Position numbers and translations under genes: made by a program
Notes under the pieces: model-generated
What the model was told of the DNA's origin: nothing
The model's input: only the letters and a program-made list of their open reading frames with translations
The model's database searches: none
NCBI GenBank assembly: GCA_039105265.1
Contig: JAPFFF010000002.1
Coordinates: 2,914,001-2,978,000 of the forward strand
Length of the DNA: 64,000 bases
Source of the DNA: Tritrichomonas musculus
Taxonomy: Eukaryota > Parabasalia > Tritrichomonadida > Tritrichomonadidae
Direction of reading: 5' to 3'
In this document: positions 39,597-52,925 of the stretch, piece by piece
Numbering within the stretch: position 1 is the first letter of the stretch
Layout of the letters: each line of letters begins with the position of its first letter

Positions 39597-41435
39597 AATT
39601 TTTTTTTGTAGGGCAGTAGGGGCAGTCACGACCTCTTATCCATGTTATTCACCAGAGGTTGATCTCAAATCTGGTTTTTTATCCATGTTACTCAATTTTT
39701 TTCTTATTTTCAAATTTTATCCACAAAACCAACATTTTACCCTTTTTTAACCCTTAAAAACCTTATATACGCTCAAATACCTTTTCAATTTTTACTGTCT
39801 TACCCTCCAAACAAATTTAAAGGCCTAATGGTCTTATTTTAATTTCCATGTTAAATATCAATTTCAGCATTTTCCAGCATATTTACCTACAAATATTACC
39901 ATGTTATCACTTTTTCTTTTCAACTCTACAATTTCTTCAAATTTTTTTCTACCATGTTAATTTTACTCTACCTAACCTTTTTAATCATGCTATTTTCCTT
40001 TTAATTTCTATGTATTTTTTATCATTTTCACTACTTCCAAATTTTCAAATTCCATCATTGATCAACCTCACTTTTCTAATCAGTCTCCAGTTTCAATATT
40101 TCCCCTTTAATTTACCGCATTGTTAGCACATCAGTATTCCCTTTTTTAGAACCACTACACTTGATCACACTCTTTACCTCACTTTTATCCTAAACTACCT
40201 CATTCATTTGTCTTGCTTTTATTCAAATTGATCACACACATTTGTCTCATTGTTTGTCCAACCAACATACTCAATTGTCTCACTTTAGTCCGTATTAGTC
40301 ACTCACATCTGTCTCATTTTTTTTTTAGTTCAATTGTTCACATTTTTGTCTCACTTTTAGTCCAATTATTCAGTCACATTTGTCTCATTTTTAGTACCAA
40401 TTGATCACTCACATTCGTCTCACTTTTAGTACCAATTGATCACTCACATTTGTCTCATTTTTAGTACCAATTGATCACTCACATTCGTCTCATTTTTAGT
40501 ACCAATTGATCACTCACATTCGTCTCATTTTTAGTACCAATTGATCACTCACATTCGTCTCACTTTTAGTACCAATTGATCACTCACATTCGTCTCACTT
40601 TTAGTACCAATTGATCACTCACATTCGTCTCACTTTTAGTACCAATTGATCACTCACATTCGTCTCACTTTTAGTACCAATTGATCACTCACATTCGTCT
40701 CACTTTTAGTCCAATTGATCAGTCACATTCGTCTCACTTTTAGTACCAATTGATCACTCACATTCGTCTCACTTTTAGTCCAATTGATCAGTCACATTCG
40801 TCTCACTTTTAGTCCAATTATTCAGCCACATTTGTCTCATTTTTAGTACCAATTGATCACTCACATTCGTCTCACTTTTAGTACCAATTGATCACTCACA
40901 TTCGTCTCACTTTTTGTACCAATTGATCACTCACATTCGTCTCACTTTTAGTACCAATTGATCAGTCACATTCGTCTCACTTTTAGTCCAATTGATCAGT
41001 CACATTTGTCTCACTTTTAGTACCAATTGATCACTCACATTCGTCTCACTTTTAGTACCAATTGATCACTCACATTCGTCTCTCTCTTAGTCCGAATTGA
41101 TCACACTTTTTTTTCATATCTTTGACGTTAATTATTCATACTCTTTTATATCAATTTCTCACTGATCGACTACTCTTTTCTACTTCTTGTCGATCGCAGT
41201 TGTTGTATTCATCATTGATCTTATTGTTCGTACCAAATTACACTCATGTAACTCGTTCACTTTTTCACAACAACTGCAATACCTTGACCATCTTTTATGC
41301 GAGACTCTTGTTTAATGTTATGCTTTTCTATTATTTCTACCCTTTTATATTGATTAACTTTCACGTTATTTTATTTCTTAATTTACTCTAATGCATTAAA
41401 GTTATTTTAATAAACAGTCAGTCCGCGAAGTCCCA
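39597..41435 (+). repeat. Array unit 1 (1839 bp)
   Basis: The unit adjacent to the tRNA. The 5' flank (39597 to about 40330) includes GGGCAGTAGGGGCAGTCACG and the hairpin ACCAGA...TCTGGT near 39650-39677, plus the variant AAAGGCC at 39819. The minisatellite spans about 40330-41095. The 3' flank has the A-type markers (TCTCTCTTAGTCC, TTTTATATC, ATCATTGATC). Its length and structure resemble unit 6. Confidence 0.88.
40330..41095 (+). repeat. 35-bp minisatellite (representative tract, unit 1)
   Basis: Monomers of 33-35 bases repeat without spacers; the core reads CAATTGATCACTCACATTCG followed by TCTCACTTTTAG. Variants change C to T (TTTGTCTCATTTTTAG), use CAGTCAC for CACTCAC, or drop TA to give AGTCCAATTG. 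Each monomer holds the palindromes CAATTG and TGATCA. Equivalent tracts occur in all nine units with different copy number. Confidence 0.9.
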
Positions 41436-44006
41436 AATTTTTTTTTGTAGGGCAGTAGGGGCAGTCACGACCTCTTATCCATGTTATTCACCAGAGGTTG
41501 ATCTCAAATCTGGTTTTTTATCCATGTTACTCAATTTTTTTCTTATTTTCAAATTTTATCCACAAAACCAACATTTTACCCTTTTTTAACCCTTAAAAAC
41601 CTTATATACGCTCAAATACCTTTTCAATTTTTACTGTCTTACCCTCCAAACAAATTTAACGGCCTAATGGTCTTATTTTAATTTCCATGTTAAATATCAA
41701 TTTCAGCATTTTCCAGCATATTTACCTACAAATATTACCATGTTATCACTTTTTCTTTTCAACTCTACAATTTCTTCAAATTTTTTTCTACCATGTTAAT
41801 TTTACTCTACCTAACCTTTTTAATCATGCTATTTTCCTTTTAATTTCTATGTATTTTTTATCATTTTCACTACTTCCAAATTTTCAAATTCCATCATTGA
41901 TCAACCTCACTTTTCTAATCAGTCTCCAGTTTCAATATTTCCCCTTTAATTTACCGCATTGTTAGCACATCAGTATTCCCTTTTTTAGAACCACTACACT
42001 TGATCACACTCTTTACCTCACTTTTATCCTAAACTACCTCATTCATTTGTCTTGCTTTTATTCAAATTGATCACACACATTTGTCTCATTGTTTGTCCAA
42101 CCAACATACTCAATTGTCTCACTTTAGTCCGTATTAGTCACTCACATCTGTCTCATTTTTTTTTTAGTTCAATTGTTCACATTTTTGTCTCACTTTTAGT
42201 CCAATTATTCAGTCACATTTGTCTCATTTTTAGTACCAATTGATCACTCACATTCGTCTCACTTTTAGTACCAATTGATCACTCACATTTGTCTCATTTT
42301 TAGTACCAATTGATCACTCACATTCGTCTCATTTTTAGTACCAATTGATCACTCACATTCGTCTCACTTTTAGTACCAATTGATCACTCACATTCGTCTC
42401 ATTTTTAGTACCAATTGATCACTCACATTCGTCTCATTTTTAGTACCAATTGATCACTCACATTCGTCTCACTTTTAGTACCAATTGATCACTCACATTC
42501 GTCTCACTTTTAGTACCAATTGATCACTCACATTCGTCTCACTTTTAGTACCAATTGATCACTCACATTCGTCTCACTTTTAGTACCAATTGATCACTCA
42601 CATTCGTCTCACTTTTAGTCCAATTGATCAGTCACATTCGTCTCACTTTTAGTACCAATTGATCACTCACATTCGTCTCACTTTTAGTCCAATTGATCAG
42701 TCACATTCGTCTCACTTTTAGTCCAATTATTCAGCCACATTTGTCTCATTTTTAGTACCAATTGATCACTCACATTCGTCTCACTTTTAGTACCAATTGA
42801 TCACTCACATTCGTCTCACTTTTTGTACCAATTGATCACTCACATTCGTCTCACTTTTAGTACCAATTGATCAGTCACATTCGTCTCACTTTTAGTACCA
42901 ATTGATCACTCACATTCGTCTCACTTTTTGTACCAATTGATCACTCACATTCGTCTCACTTTTAGTACCAATTGATCACTCACATTCGTCTCACTTTTAG
43001 TACCAATTGATCACTCACATTTGTCTCATTTTTAGTACCAATTGATCACTCACATTCGTCTCATTTTTAGTACCAATTGATCACTCACATTCGTCTCACT
43101 TTTAGTACCAATTGATCACTCACATTCGTCTCATTTTTAGTACCAATTGATCACTCACATTCGTCTCATTTTTAGTACCAATTGATCACTCACATTCGTC
43201 TCACTTTTAGTACCAATTGATCACTCACATTCGTCTCACTTTTAGTACCAATTGATCACTCACATTCGTCTCACTTTTAGTCCAATTGATCAGTCACATT
43301 CGTCTCACTTTTAGTACCAATTGATCACTCACATTCGTCTCACTTTTAGTCCAATTGATCAGTCACATTCGTCTCACTTTTAGTCCAATTATTCAGCCAC
43401 ATTTGTCTCATTTTTAGTACCAATTGATCACTCACATTCGTCTCACTTTTAGTACCAATTGATCACTCACATTCGTCTCACTTTTTGTACCAATTGATCA
43501 CTCACATTCGTCTCACTTTTAGTACCAATTGATCAGTCACATTCGTCTCACTTTTAGTCCAATTGATCAGTCACATTTGTCTCACTTTTAGTACCAATTG
43601 ATCACTCACATTCGTCTCACTTTTAGTACCAATTGATCACTCACATTCGTCTCTCTCTTAGTCCGAATTGATCACACTTTTTTTTCATATCTTTGACGTT
43701 AATTATTCATACTCTTTTATATCAATTTCTCACTGATCGACTACTCTTTTCTACTTCTTGTCGATCGCAGTTGTTGTATTCATCATTGATCTTATTGTTC
43801 GTACCAAATTACACTCATGTAACTCGTTCACTTTTTCACAACAACTGCAATACCTTGACCATCTTTTATGCGAGACTCTTGTTTAATGTTATGCTTTTCT
43901 ATTATTTCTACCCTTTTATATTGATTAACTTTCACGTTATTTTATTTCTTAATTTACTCTAATGCATTAAAGTTATTTTAATAAACAGTCAGTCCGCGAA
44001 GTCCCA
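41436..44006 (+). repeat. Array unit 2 (2571 bp)
   Basis: It has the AACGGCC marker in the 5' flank and A-type 3' flank. The minisatellite (about 42170-43660) contains a duplicated internal block. The length is exactly that of unit 4. Confidence 0.88.
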
Positions 44007-46260
44007 AATTTTTTTTTGTAGGGCAGTAGGGGCAGTCACGACCTCTTATCCATGTTATTCACCAGAGGTTGATCTCAAATCTGGTTTTTTATCCATGTTA
44101 CTCAATTTTTTTCTTATTTTCAAATTTTATCCACAAAACCAACATTTTACCCTTTTTTAACCCTTAAAAACCTTATATACGCTCAAATACCTTTTCAATT
44201 TTTACTGTCTTACCCTCCAAACAAATTTAAAGGCCTAATGGTCTTATTTTAATTTCCATGTTAAATATCAATTTCAGCATTTTCCAGCATATTTACCTAC
44301 AAATATTACCATGTTATCACTTTTTCTTTTCAACTCTACAATTTCTTCAAATTTTTTTCTACCATGTTAATTTTACTCTACCTAACCTTCTTAATCATGC
44401 TATTTTCCTTTTAATTTCTATGTATTTTTTATCATTTTCACTACTTCCAAATTTTCAAATTCCATCATTGATCAACCTCACTTTTCTAATCAGTCTCCAG
44501 TTTCAATATTTCCCCTTTAATTTACCGCATTGTTAGCACATCAGTATTCCCTTTTTTAGAACCACTACACTTGATCACACTCTTTACCTCACTTTTATCC
44601 TAAACTACCTCATTCATTTGTCTTGCTTTTATTCAAATTGATCACACACATTTGTCTCATTGTTTGTCCAACCAACATACTCAATTGTCTCACTTTAGTC
44701 CGTATTAGTCACTCACATCTGTCTCATTTTTTTTTTAGTTCAATTGTTCACATTTTTGTCTCACTTTTAGTCCAATTATTCAGTCACATTTGTCTCATTT
44801 TTAGTACCAATTGATCACTCACATTCGTCTCACTTTTAGTACCAATTGATCACTCACATTCGTCTCACTTTTAGTACCAATTGATCACTCACATTTGTCT
44901 CATTTTTAGTACCAATTGATCACTCACATTCGTCTCACTTTTAGTACCAATTGATCACTCACATTCGTCTCACTTTTAGTACCAATTGATCACTCACATT
45001 CGTCTCACTTTTAGTACCAATTGATCACTCACATTCGTCTCACTTTTAGTACCAATTGATCAGTCACATTTGTCTCACTTTTAGTCCAATTGATCACTCA
45101 CATTCGTCTCACTTTTAGTCCAATTGATCACTCACATTCGTCTCACTTTTAGTCCAATTGATCACTCACATTCGTCTCACTTTTAGTACCAATTGATCAC
45201 TCACATTCGTCTCACTTTTAGTACCAATTGATCACTCACATTCGTCTCACTTTTAGTCCAATTGATCAGTCACATTCGTCTCACTTTTAGTACCAATTGA
45301 TCACTCACATTCGTCTCACTTTTAGTACCAATTGATCACTCACATTTGTCTCATTTTTAGTACCAATTGATCACTCACATTCGTCTCACTTTTAGTACCA
45401 ATTGATCACTCACATTCGTCTCACTTTTAGTACCAATTGATCACTCACATTCGTCTCACTTTTAGTACCAATTGATCACTCACATTCGTCTCACTTTTAG
45501 TACCAATTGATCACTCACATTCATCTCATTTTTAGTACCAATTGATCACTCACATTCGTCTCACTTTTAGTACCAATTGATCACTCACATTCGTCTCACT
45601 TTTAGTACCAATTGATCACTCACATTCGTCTCACTTTTAGTACCAATTGATCACTCACATTCGTCTCACTTTTAGTCCAATTGATCACTCACATTCGTCT
45701 CACTTTTAGTCCAATTGATCACTCACATTTGTCTCACTTTTAGTCCAATTGATCAGTCACATTTGTCTCACTTTTAGTACCAATTGATCACTCACATTCG
45801 TCTCACTTTTAGTCCAATTGATCAGTCACATTTGTCTCACTTTTAGTACCAATTGATCACTCACATTCGTCTCACTTTTAGTACCAATTGATCACTCACA
45901 TTCGTCTCTCATTAGTCCGAATTGATCACACTTTTTTGTCATATCTTTGACGTTAATTATTCATACTCTTTTGTATCAATTTCTCACTGATCGACTACTC
46001 TTTTCTACTTCTTGTCGATCGCAGTTGTTGTATTCATCATCGATCTTATTGTTCGTACCAAATTACACTCATGTAACTCGTTCACTTTTTCACAACAACT
46101 GCAATACCTTGACCATCTTTTATGCGAGACTCTTGTTTAATGTTATGCTTTTCTATTATTTCTACCCTTTTATATTGATTAACTTTCACGTTATTTTATT
46201 TCTTAATTTACTCTAATGCATTAAAGTTATTTTAATAAACAGTCAGTCCGCGAAGTCCCA
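44007..46260 (+). repeat. Array unit 3 (2254 bp)
   Basis: AAAGGCC marker, CCTTCTTAATC variant in the 5' flank and B-type 3' flank (TCTCATTAGTCC, TTTTGTATC, ATCATCGATC). The length is exactly that of unit 5, and every marker I compared agrees. Confidence 0.88.
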
Positions 46261-48831
46261 AATTTTTTTTTGTAGGGCAGTAGGGGCAGTCACGACCTCT
46301 TATCCATGTTATTCACCAGAGGTTGATCTCAAATCTGGTTTTTTATCCATGTTACTCAATTTTTTTCTTATTTTCAAATTTTATCCACAAAACCAACATT
46401 TTACCCTTTTTTAACCCTTAAAAACCTTATATACGCTCAAATACCTTTTCAATTTTTACTGTCTTACCCTCCAAACAAATTTAACGGCCTAATGGTCTTA
46501 TTTTAATTTCCATGTTAAATATCAATTTCAGCATTTTCCAGCATATTTACCTACAAATATTACCATGTTATCACTTTTTCTTTTCAACTCTACAATTTCT
46601 TCAAATTTTTTTCTACCATGTTAATTTTACTCTACCTAACCTTTTTAATCATGCTATTTTCCTTTTAATTTCTATGTATTTTTTATCATTTTCACTACTT
46701 CCAAATTTTCAAATTCCATCATTGATCAACCTCACTTTTCTAATCAGTCTCCAGTTTCAATATTTCCCCTTTAATTTACCGCATTGTTAGCACATCAGTA
46801 TTCCCTTTTTTAGAACCACTACACTTGATCACACTCTTTACCTCACTTTTATCCTAAACTACCTCATTCATTTGTCTTGCTTTTATTCAAATTGATCACA
46901 CACATTTGTCTCATTGTTTGTCCAACCAACATACTCAATTGTCTCACTTTAGTCCGTATTAGTCACTCACATCTGTCTCATTTTTTTTTTAGTTCAATTG
47001 TTCACATTTTTGTCTCACTTTTAGTCCAATTATTCAGTCACATTTGTCTCATTTTTAGTACCAATTGATCACTCACATTCGTCTCACTTTTAGTACCAAT
47101 TGATCACTCACATTTGTCTCATTTTTAGTACCAATTGATCACTCACATTCGTCTCATTTTTAGTACCAATTGATCACTCACATTCGTCTCACTTTTAGTA
47201 CCAATTGATCACTCACATTCGTCTCATTTTTAGTACCAATTGATCACTCACATTCGTCTCATTTTTAGTACCAATTGATCACTCACATTCGTCTCACTTT
47301 TAGTACCAATTGATCACTCACATTCGTCTCACTTTTAGTACCAATTGATCACTCACATTCGTCTCACTTTTAGTACCAATTGATCACTCACATTCGTCTC
47401 ACTTTTAGTACCAATTGATCACTCACATTCGTCTCACTTTTAGTCCAATTGATCAGTCACATTCGTCTCACTTTTAGTACCAATTGATCACTCACATTCG
47501 TCTCACTTTTAGTCCAATTGATCAGTCACATTCGTCTCACTTTTAGTCCAATTATTCAGCCACATTTGTCTCATTTTTAGTACCAATTGATCACTCACAT
47601 TCGTCTCACTTTTAGTACCAATTGATCACTCACATTCGTCTCACTTTTTGTACCAATTGATCACTCACATTCGTCTCACTTTTAGTACCAATTGATCAGT
47701 CACATTCGTCTCACTTTTAGTACCAATTGATCACTCACATTCGTCTCACTTTTTGTACCAATTGATCACTCACATTCGTCTCACTTTTAGTACCAATTGA
47801 TCACTCACATTCGTCTCACTTTTAGTACCAATTGATCACTCACATTTGTCTCATTTTTAGTACCAATTGATCACTCACATTCGTCTCATTTTTAGTACCA
47901 ATTGATCACTCACATTCGTCTCACTTTTAGTACCAATTGATCACTCACATTCGTCTCATTTTTAGTACCAATTGATCACTCACATTCGTCTCATTTTTAG
48001 TACCAATTGATCACTCACATTCGTCTCACTTTTAGTACCAATTGATCACTCACATTCGTCTCACTTTTAGTACCAATTGATCACTCACATTCGTCTCACT
48101 TTTAGTCCAATTGATCAGTCACATTCGTCTCACTTTTAGTACCAATTGATCACTCACATTCGTCTCACTTTTAGTCCAATTGATCAGTCACATTCGTCTC
48201 ACTTTTAGTCCAATTATTCAGCCACATTTGTCTCATTTTTAGTACCAATTGATCACTCACATTCGTCTCACTTTTAGTACCAATTGATCACTCACATTCG
48301 TCTCACTTTTTGTACCAATTGATCACTCACATTCGTCTCACTTTTAGTACCAATTGATCAGTCACATTCGTCTCACTTTTAGTCCAATTGATCAGTCACA
48401 TTTGTCTCACTTTTAGTACCAATTGATCACTCACATTCGTCTCACTTTTAGTACCAATTGATCACTCACATTCGTCTCTCTCTTAGTCCGAATTGATCAC
48501 ACTTTTTTTTCATATCTTTGACGTTAATTATTCATACTCTTTTATATCAATTTCTCACTGATCGACTACTCTTTTCTACTTCTTGTCGATCGCAGTTGTT
48601 GTATTCATCATTGATCTTATTGTTCGTACCAAATTACACTCATGTAACTCGTTCACTTTTTCACAACAACTGCAATACCTTGACCATCTTTTATGCGAGA
48701 CTCTTGTTTAATGTTATGCTTTTCTATTATTTCTACCCTTTTATATTGATTAACTTTCACGTTATTTTATTTCTTAATTTACTCTAATGCATTAAAGTTA
48801 TTTTAATAAACAGTCAGTCCGCGAAGTCCCA
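46261..48831 (+). repeat. Array unit 4 (2571 bp)
   Basis: Same length, flank markers and minisatellite order as unit 2, so it is almost certainly a recent copy of it. Confidence 0.88.
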
Positions 48832-51085
48832 AATTTTTTTTTGTAGGGCAGTAGGGGCAGTCACGACCTCTTATCCATGTTATTCACCAGAGGTTGATCT
48901 CAAATCTGGTTTTTTATCCATGTTACTCAATTTTTTTCTTATTTTCAAATTTTATCCACAAAACCAACATTTTACCCTTTTTTAACCCTTAAAAACCTTA
49001 TATACGCTCAAATACCTTTTCAATTTTTACTGTCTTACCCTCCAAACAAATTTAAAGGCCTAATGGTCTTATTTTAATTTCCATGTTAAATATCAATTTC
49101 AGCATTTTCCAGCATATTTACCTACAAATATTACCATGTTATCACTTTTTCTTTTCAACTCTACAATTTCTTCAAATTTTTTTCTACCATGTTAATTTTA
49201 CTCTACCTAACCTTCTTAATCATGCTATTTTCCTTTTAATTTCTATGTATTTTTTATCATTTTCACTACTTCCAAATTTTCAAATTCCATCATTGATCAA
49301 CCTCACTTTTCTAATCAGTCTCCAGTTTCAATATTTCCCCTTTAATTTACCGCATTGTTAGCACATCAGTATTCCCTTTTTTAGAACCACTACACTTGAT
49401 CACACTCTTTACCTCACTTTTATCCTAAACTACCTCATTCATTTGTCTTGCTTTTATTCAAATTGATCACACACATTTGTCTCATTGTTTGTCCAACCAA
49501 CATACTCAATTGTCTCACTTTAGTCCGTATTAGTCACTCACATCTGTCTCATTTTTTTTTTAGTTCAATTGTTCACATTTTTGTCTCACTTTTAGTCCAA
49601 TTATTCAGTCACATTTGTCTCATTTTTAGTACCAATTGATCACTCACATTCGTCTCACTTTTAGTACCAATTGATCACTCACATTCGTCTCACTTTTAGT
49701 ACCAATTGATCACTCACATTTGTCTCATTTTTAGTACCAATTGATCACTCACATTCGTCTCACTTTTAGTACCAATTGATCACTCACATTCGTCTCACTT
49801 TTAGTACCAATTGATCACTCACATTCGTCTCACTTTTAGTACCAATTGATCACTCACATTCGTCTCACTTTTAGTACCAATTGATCAGTCACATTTGTCT
49901 CACTTTTAGTCCAATTGATCACTCACATTCGTCTCACTTTTAGTCCAATTGATCACTCACATTCGTCTCACTTTTAGTCCAATTGATCACTCACATTCGT
50001 CTCACTTTTAGTACCAATTGATCACTCACATTCGTCTCACTTTTAGTACCAATTGATCACTCACATTCGTCTCACTTTTAGTCCAATTGATCAGTCACAT
50101 TCGTCTCACTTTTAGTACCAATTGATCACTCACATTCGTCTCACTTTTAGTACCAATTGATCACTCACATTTGTCTCATTTTTAGTACCAATTGATCACT
50201 CACATTCGTCTCACTTTTAGTACCAATTGATCACTCACATTCGTCTCACTTTTAGTACCAATTGATCACTCACATTCGTCTCACTTTTAGTACCAATTGA
50301 TCACTCACATTCGTCTCACTTTTAGTACCAATTGATCACTCACATTCATCTCATTTTTAGTACCAATTGATCACTCACATTCGTCTCACTTTTAGTACCA
50401 ATTGATCACTCACATTCGTCTCACTTTTAGTACCAATTGATCACTCACATTCGTCTCACTTTTAGTACCAATTGATCACTCACATTCGTCTCACTTTTAG
50501 TCCAATTGATCACTCACATTCGTCTCACTTTTAGTCCAATTGATCACTCACATTTGTCTCACTTTTAGTCCAATTGATCAGTCACATTTGTCTCACTTTT
50601 AGTACCAATTGATCACTCACATTCGTCTCACTTTTAGTCCAATTGATCAGTCACATTTGTCTCACTTTTAGTACCAATTGATCACTCACATTCGTCTCAC
50701 TTTTAGTACCAATTGATCACTCACATTCGTCTCTCATTAGTCCGAATTGATCACACTTTTTTGTCATATCTTTGACGTTAATTATTCATACTCTTTTGTA
50801 TCAATTTCTCACTGATCGACTACTCTTTTCTACTTCTTGTCGATCGCAGTTGTTGTATTCATCATCGATCTTATTGTTCGTACCAAATTACACTCATGTA
50901 ACTCGTTCACTTTTTCACAACAACTGCAATACCTTGACCATCTTTTATGCGAGACTCTTGTTTAATGTTATGCTTTTCTATTATTTCTACCCTTTTATAT
51001 TGATTAACTTTCACGTTATTTTATTTCTTAATTTACTCTAATGCATTAAAGTTATTTTAATAAACAGTCAGTCCGCGAAGTCCCA
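48832..51085 (+). repeat. Array unit 5 (2254 bp)
   Basis: Same length and markers as unit 3. Units 2+3 and 4+5 thus form a 4825-bp dimer duplicated in tandem. Confidence 0.88.
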
Positions 51086-52925
51086 AATTTTTTTTTGTAG
51101 GGCAGTAGGGGCAGTCACGACCTCTTATCCATGTTATTCACCAGAGGTTGATCTCAAATCTGGTTTTTTATCCATGTTACTCAATTTTTTTCTTATTTTC
51201 AAATTTTATCCACAAAACCAACATTTTACCCTTTTTTAACCCTTAAAAACCTTATATACGCTCAAATACCTTTTCAATTTTTACTGTCTTACCCTCCAAA
51301 CAAATTTAACGGCCTAATGGTCTTATTTTAATTTCCATGTTAAATATCAATTTCAGCATTTTCCAGCATATTTACCTACAAATATTACCATGTTATCACT
51401 TTTTCTTTTCAACTCTACAATTTCTTCAAATTTTTTTCTACCATGTTAATTTTACTCTACCTAACCTTTTTAATCATGCTATTTTCCTTTTAATTTCTAT
51501 GTATTTTTTATCATTTTCACTACTTCCAAATTTTCAAATTCCATCATTGATCAACCTCACTTTTCTAATCAGTCTCCAGTTTCAATATTTCCCCTTTAAT
51601 TTACCGCATTGTTAGCACATCAGTATTCCCTTTTTTAGAACCACTACACTTGATCACACTCTTTACCTCACTTTTATCCTAAACTACCTCATTCATTTGT
51701 CTTGCTTTTATTCAAATTGATCACACACATTTGTCTCATTGTTTGTCCAACCAACATACTCAATTGTCTCACTTTAGTCCGTATTAGTCACTCACATCTG
51801 TCTCATTTTTTTTTTAGTTCAATTGTTCACATTTTTGTCTCACTTTTAGTCCAATTATTCAGTCACATTTGTCTCATTTTTAGTACCAATTGATCACTCA
51901 CATTCGTCTCACTTTTAGTACCAATTGATCACTCACATTTGTCTCATTTTTAGTACCAATTGATCACTCACATTCGTCTCATTTTTAGTACCAATTGATC
52001 ACTCACATTCGTCTCACTTTTAGTACCAATTGATCACTCACATTCGTCTCATTTTTAGTACCAATTGATCACTCACATTCGTCTCATTTTTAGTACCAAT
52101 TGATCACTCACATTCGTCTCACTTTTAGTACCAATTGATCACTCACATTCGTCTCACTTTTAGTACCAATTGATCACTCACATTCGTCTCACTTTTAGTA
52201 CCAATTGATCAGTCACATTCGTCTCACTTTTAGTACCAATTGATCACTCACATTCGTCTCACTTTTAGTCCAATTGATCAGTCACATTCGTCTCACTTTT
52301 AGTCCAATTATTCAGCCACATTTGTCTCATTTTTAGTACCAATTGATCACTCACATTCGTCTCACTTTTAGTACCAATTGATCACTCACATTCGTCTCAC
52401 TTTTTGTACCAATTGATCACTCACATTCGTCTCACTTTTAGTACCAATTGATCAGTCACATTCGTCTCACTTTTAGTCCAATTGATCAGTCACATTTGTC
52501 TCACTTTTAGTACCAATTGATCACTCACATTCGTCTCACTTTTAGTACCAATTGATCACTCACATTCGTCTCTCTCTTAGTCCGAATTGATCACACTTTT
52601 TTTTCATATCTTTGACGTTAATTATTCATACTCTTTTATATCAATTTCTCACTGATCGACTACTCTTTTCTACTTCTTGTCGATCGCAGTTGTTGTATTC
52701 ATCATTGATCTTATTGTTCGTACCAAATTACACTCATGTAACTCGTTCACTTTTTCACAACAACTGCAATACCTTGACCATCTTTTATGCGAGACTCTTG
52801 TTTAATGTTATGCTTTTCTATTATTTCTACCCTTTTATATTGATTAACTTTCACGTTATTTTATTTCTTAATTTACTCTAATGCATTAAAGTTATTTTAA
52901 TAAACAGTCAGTCCGCGAAGTCCCA
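51086..52925 (+). repeat. Array unit 6 (1840 bp)
   Basis: AACGGCC marker with an A-type 3' flank; close to unit 1 in length and minisatellite, but with the 5' marker of units 2 and 4, which suggests exchange between units. Confidence 0.88.

Noticed and set aside
40330-41095. CRISPR-like periodic repeat
   Set aside because: The 33-35-base monomers abut directly with no unique spacers, and variants differ by single bases. It is a minisatellite.
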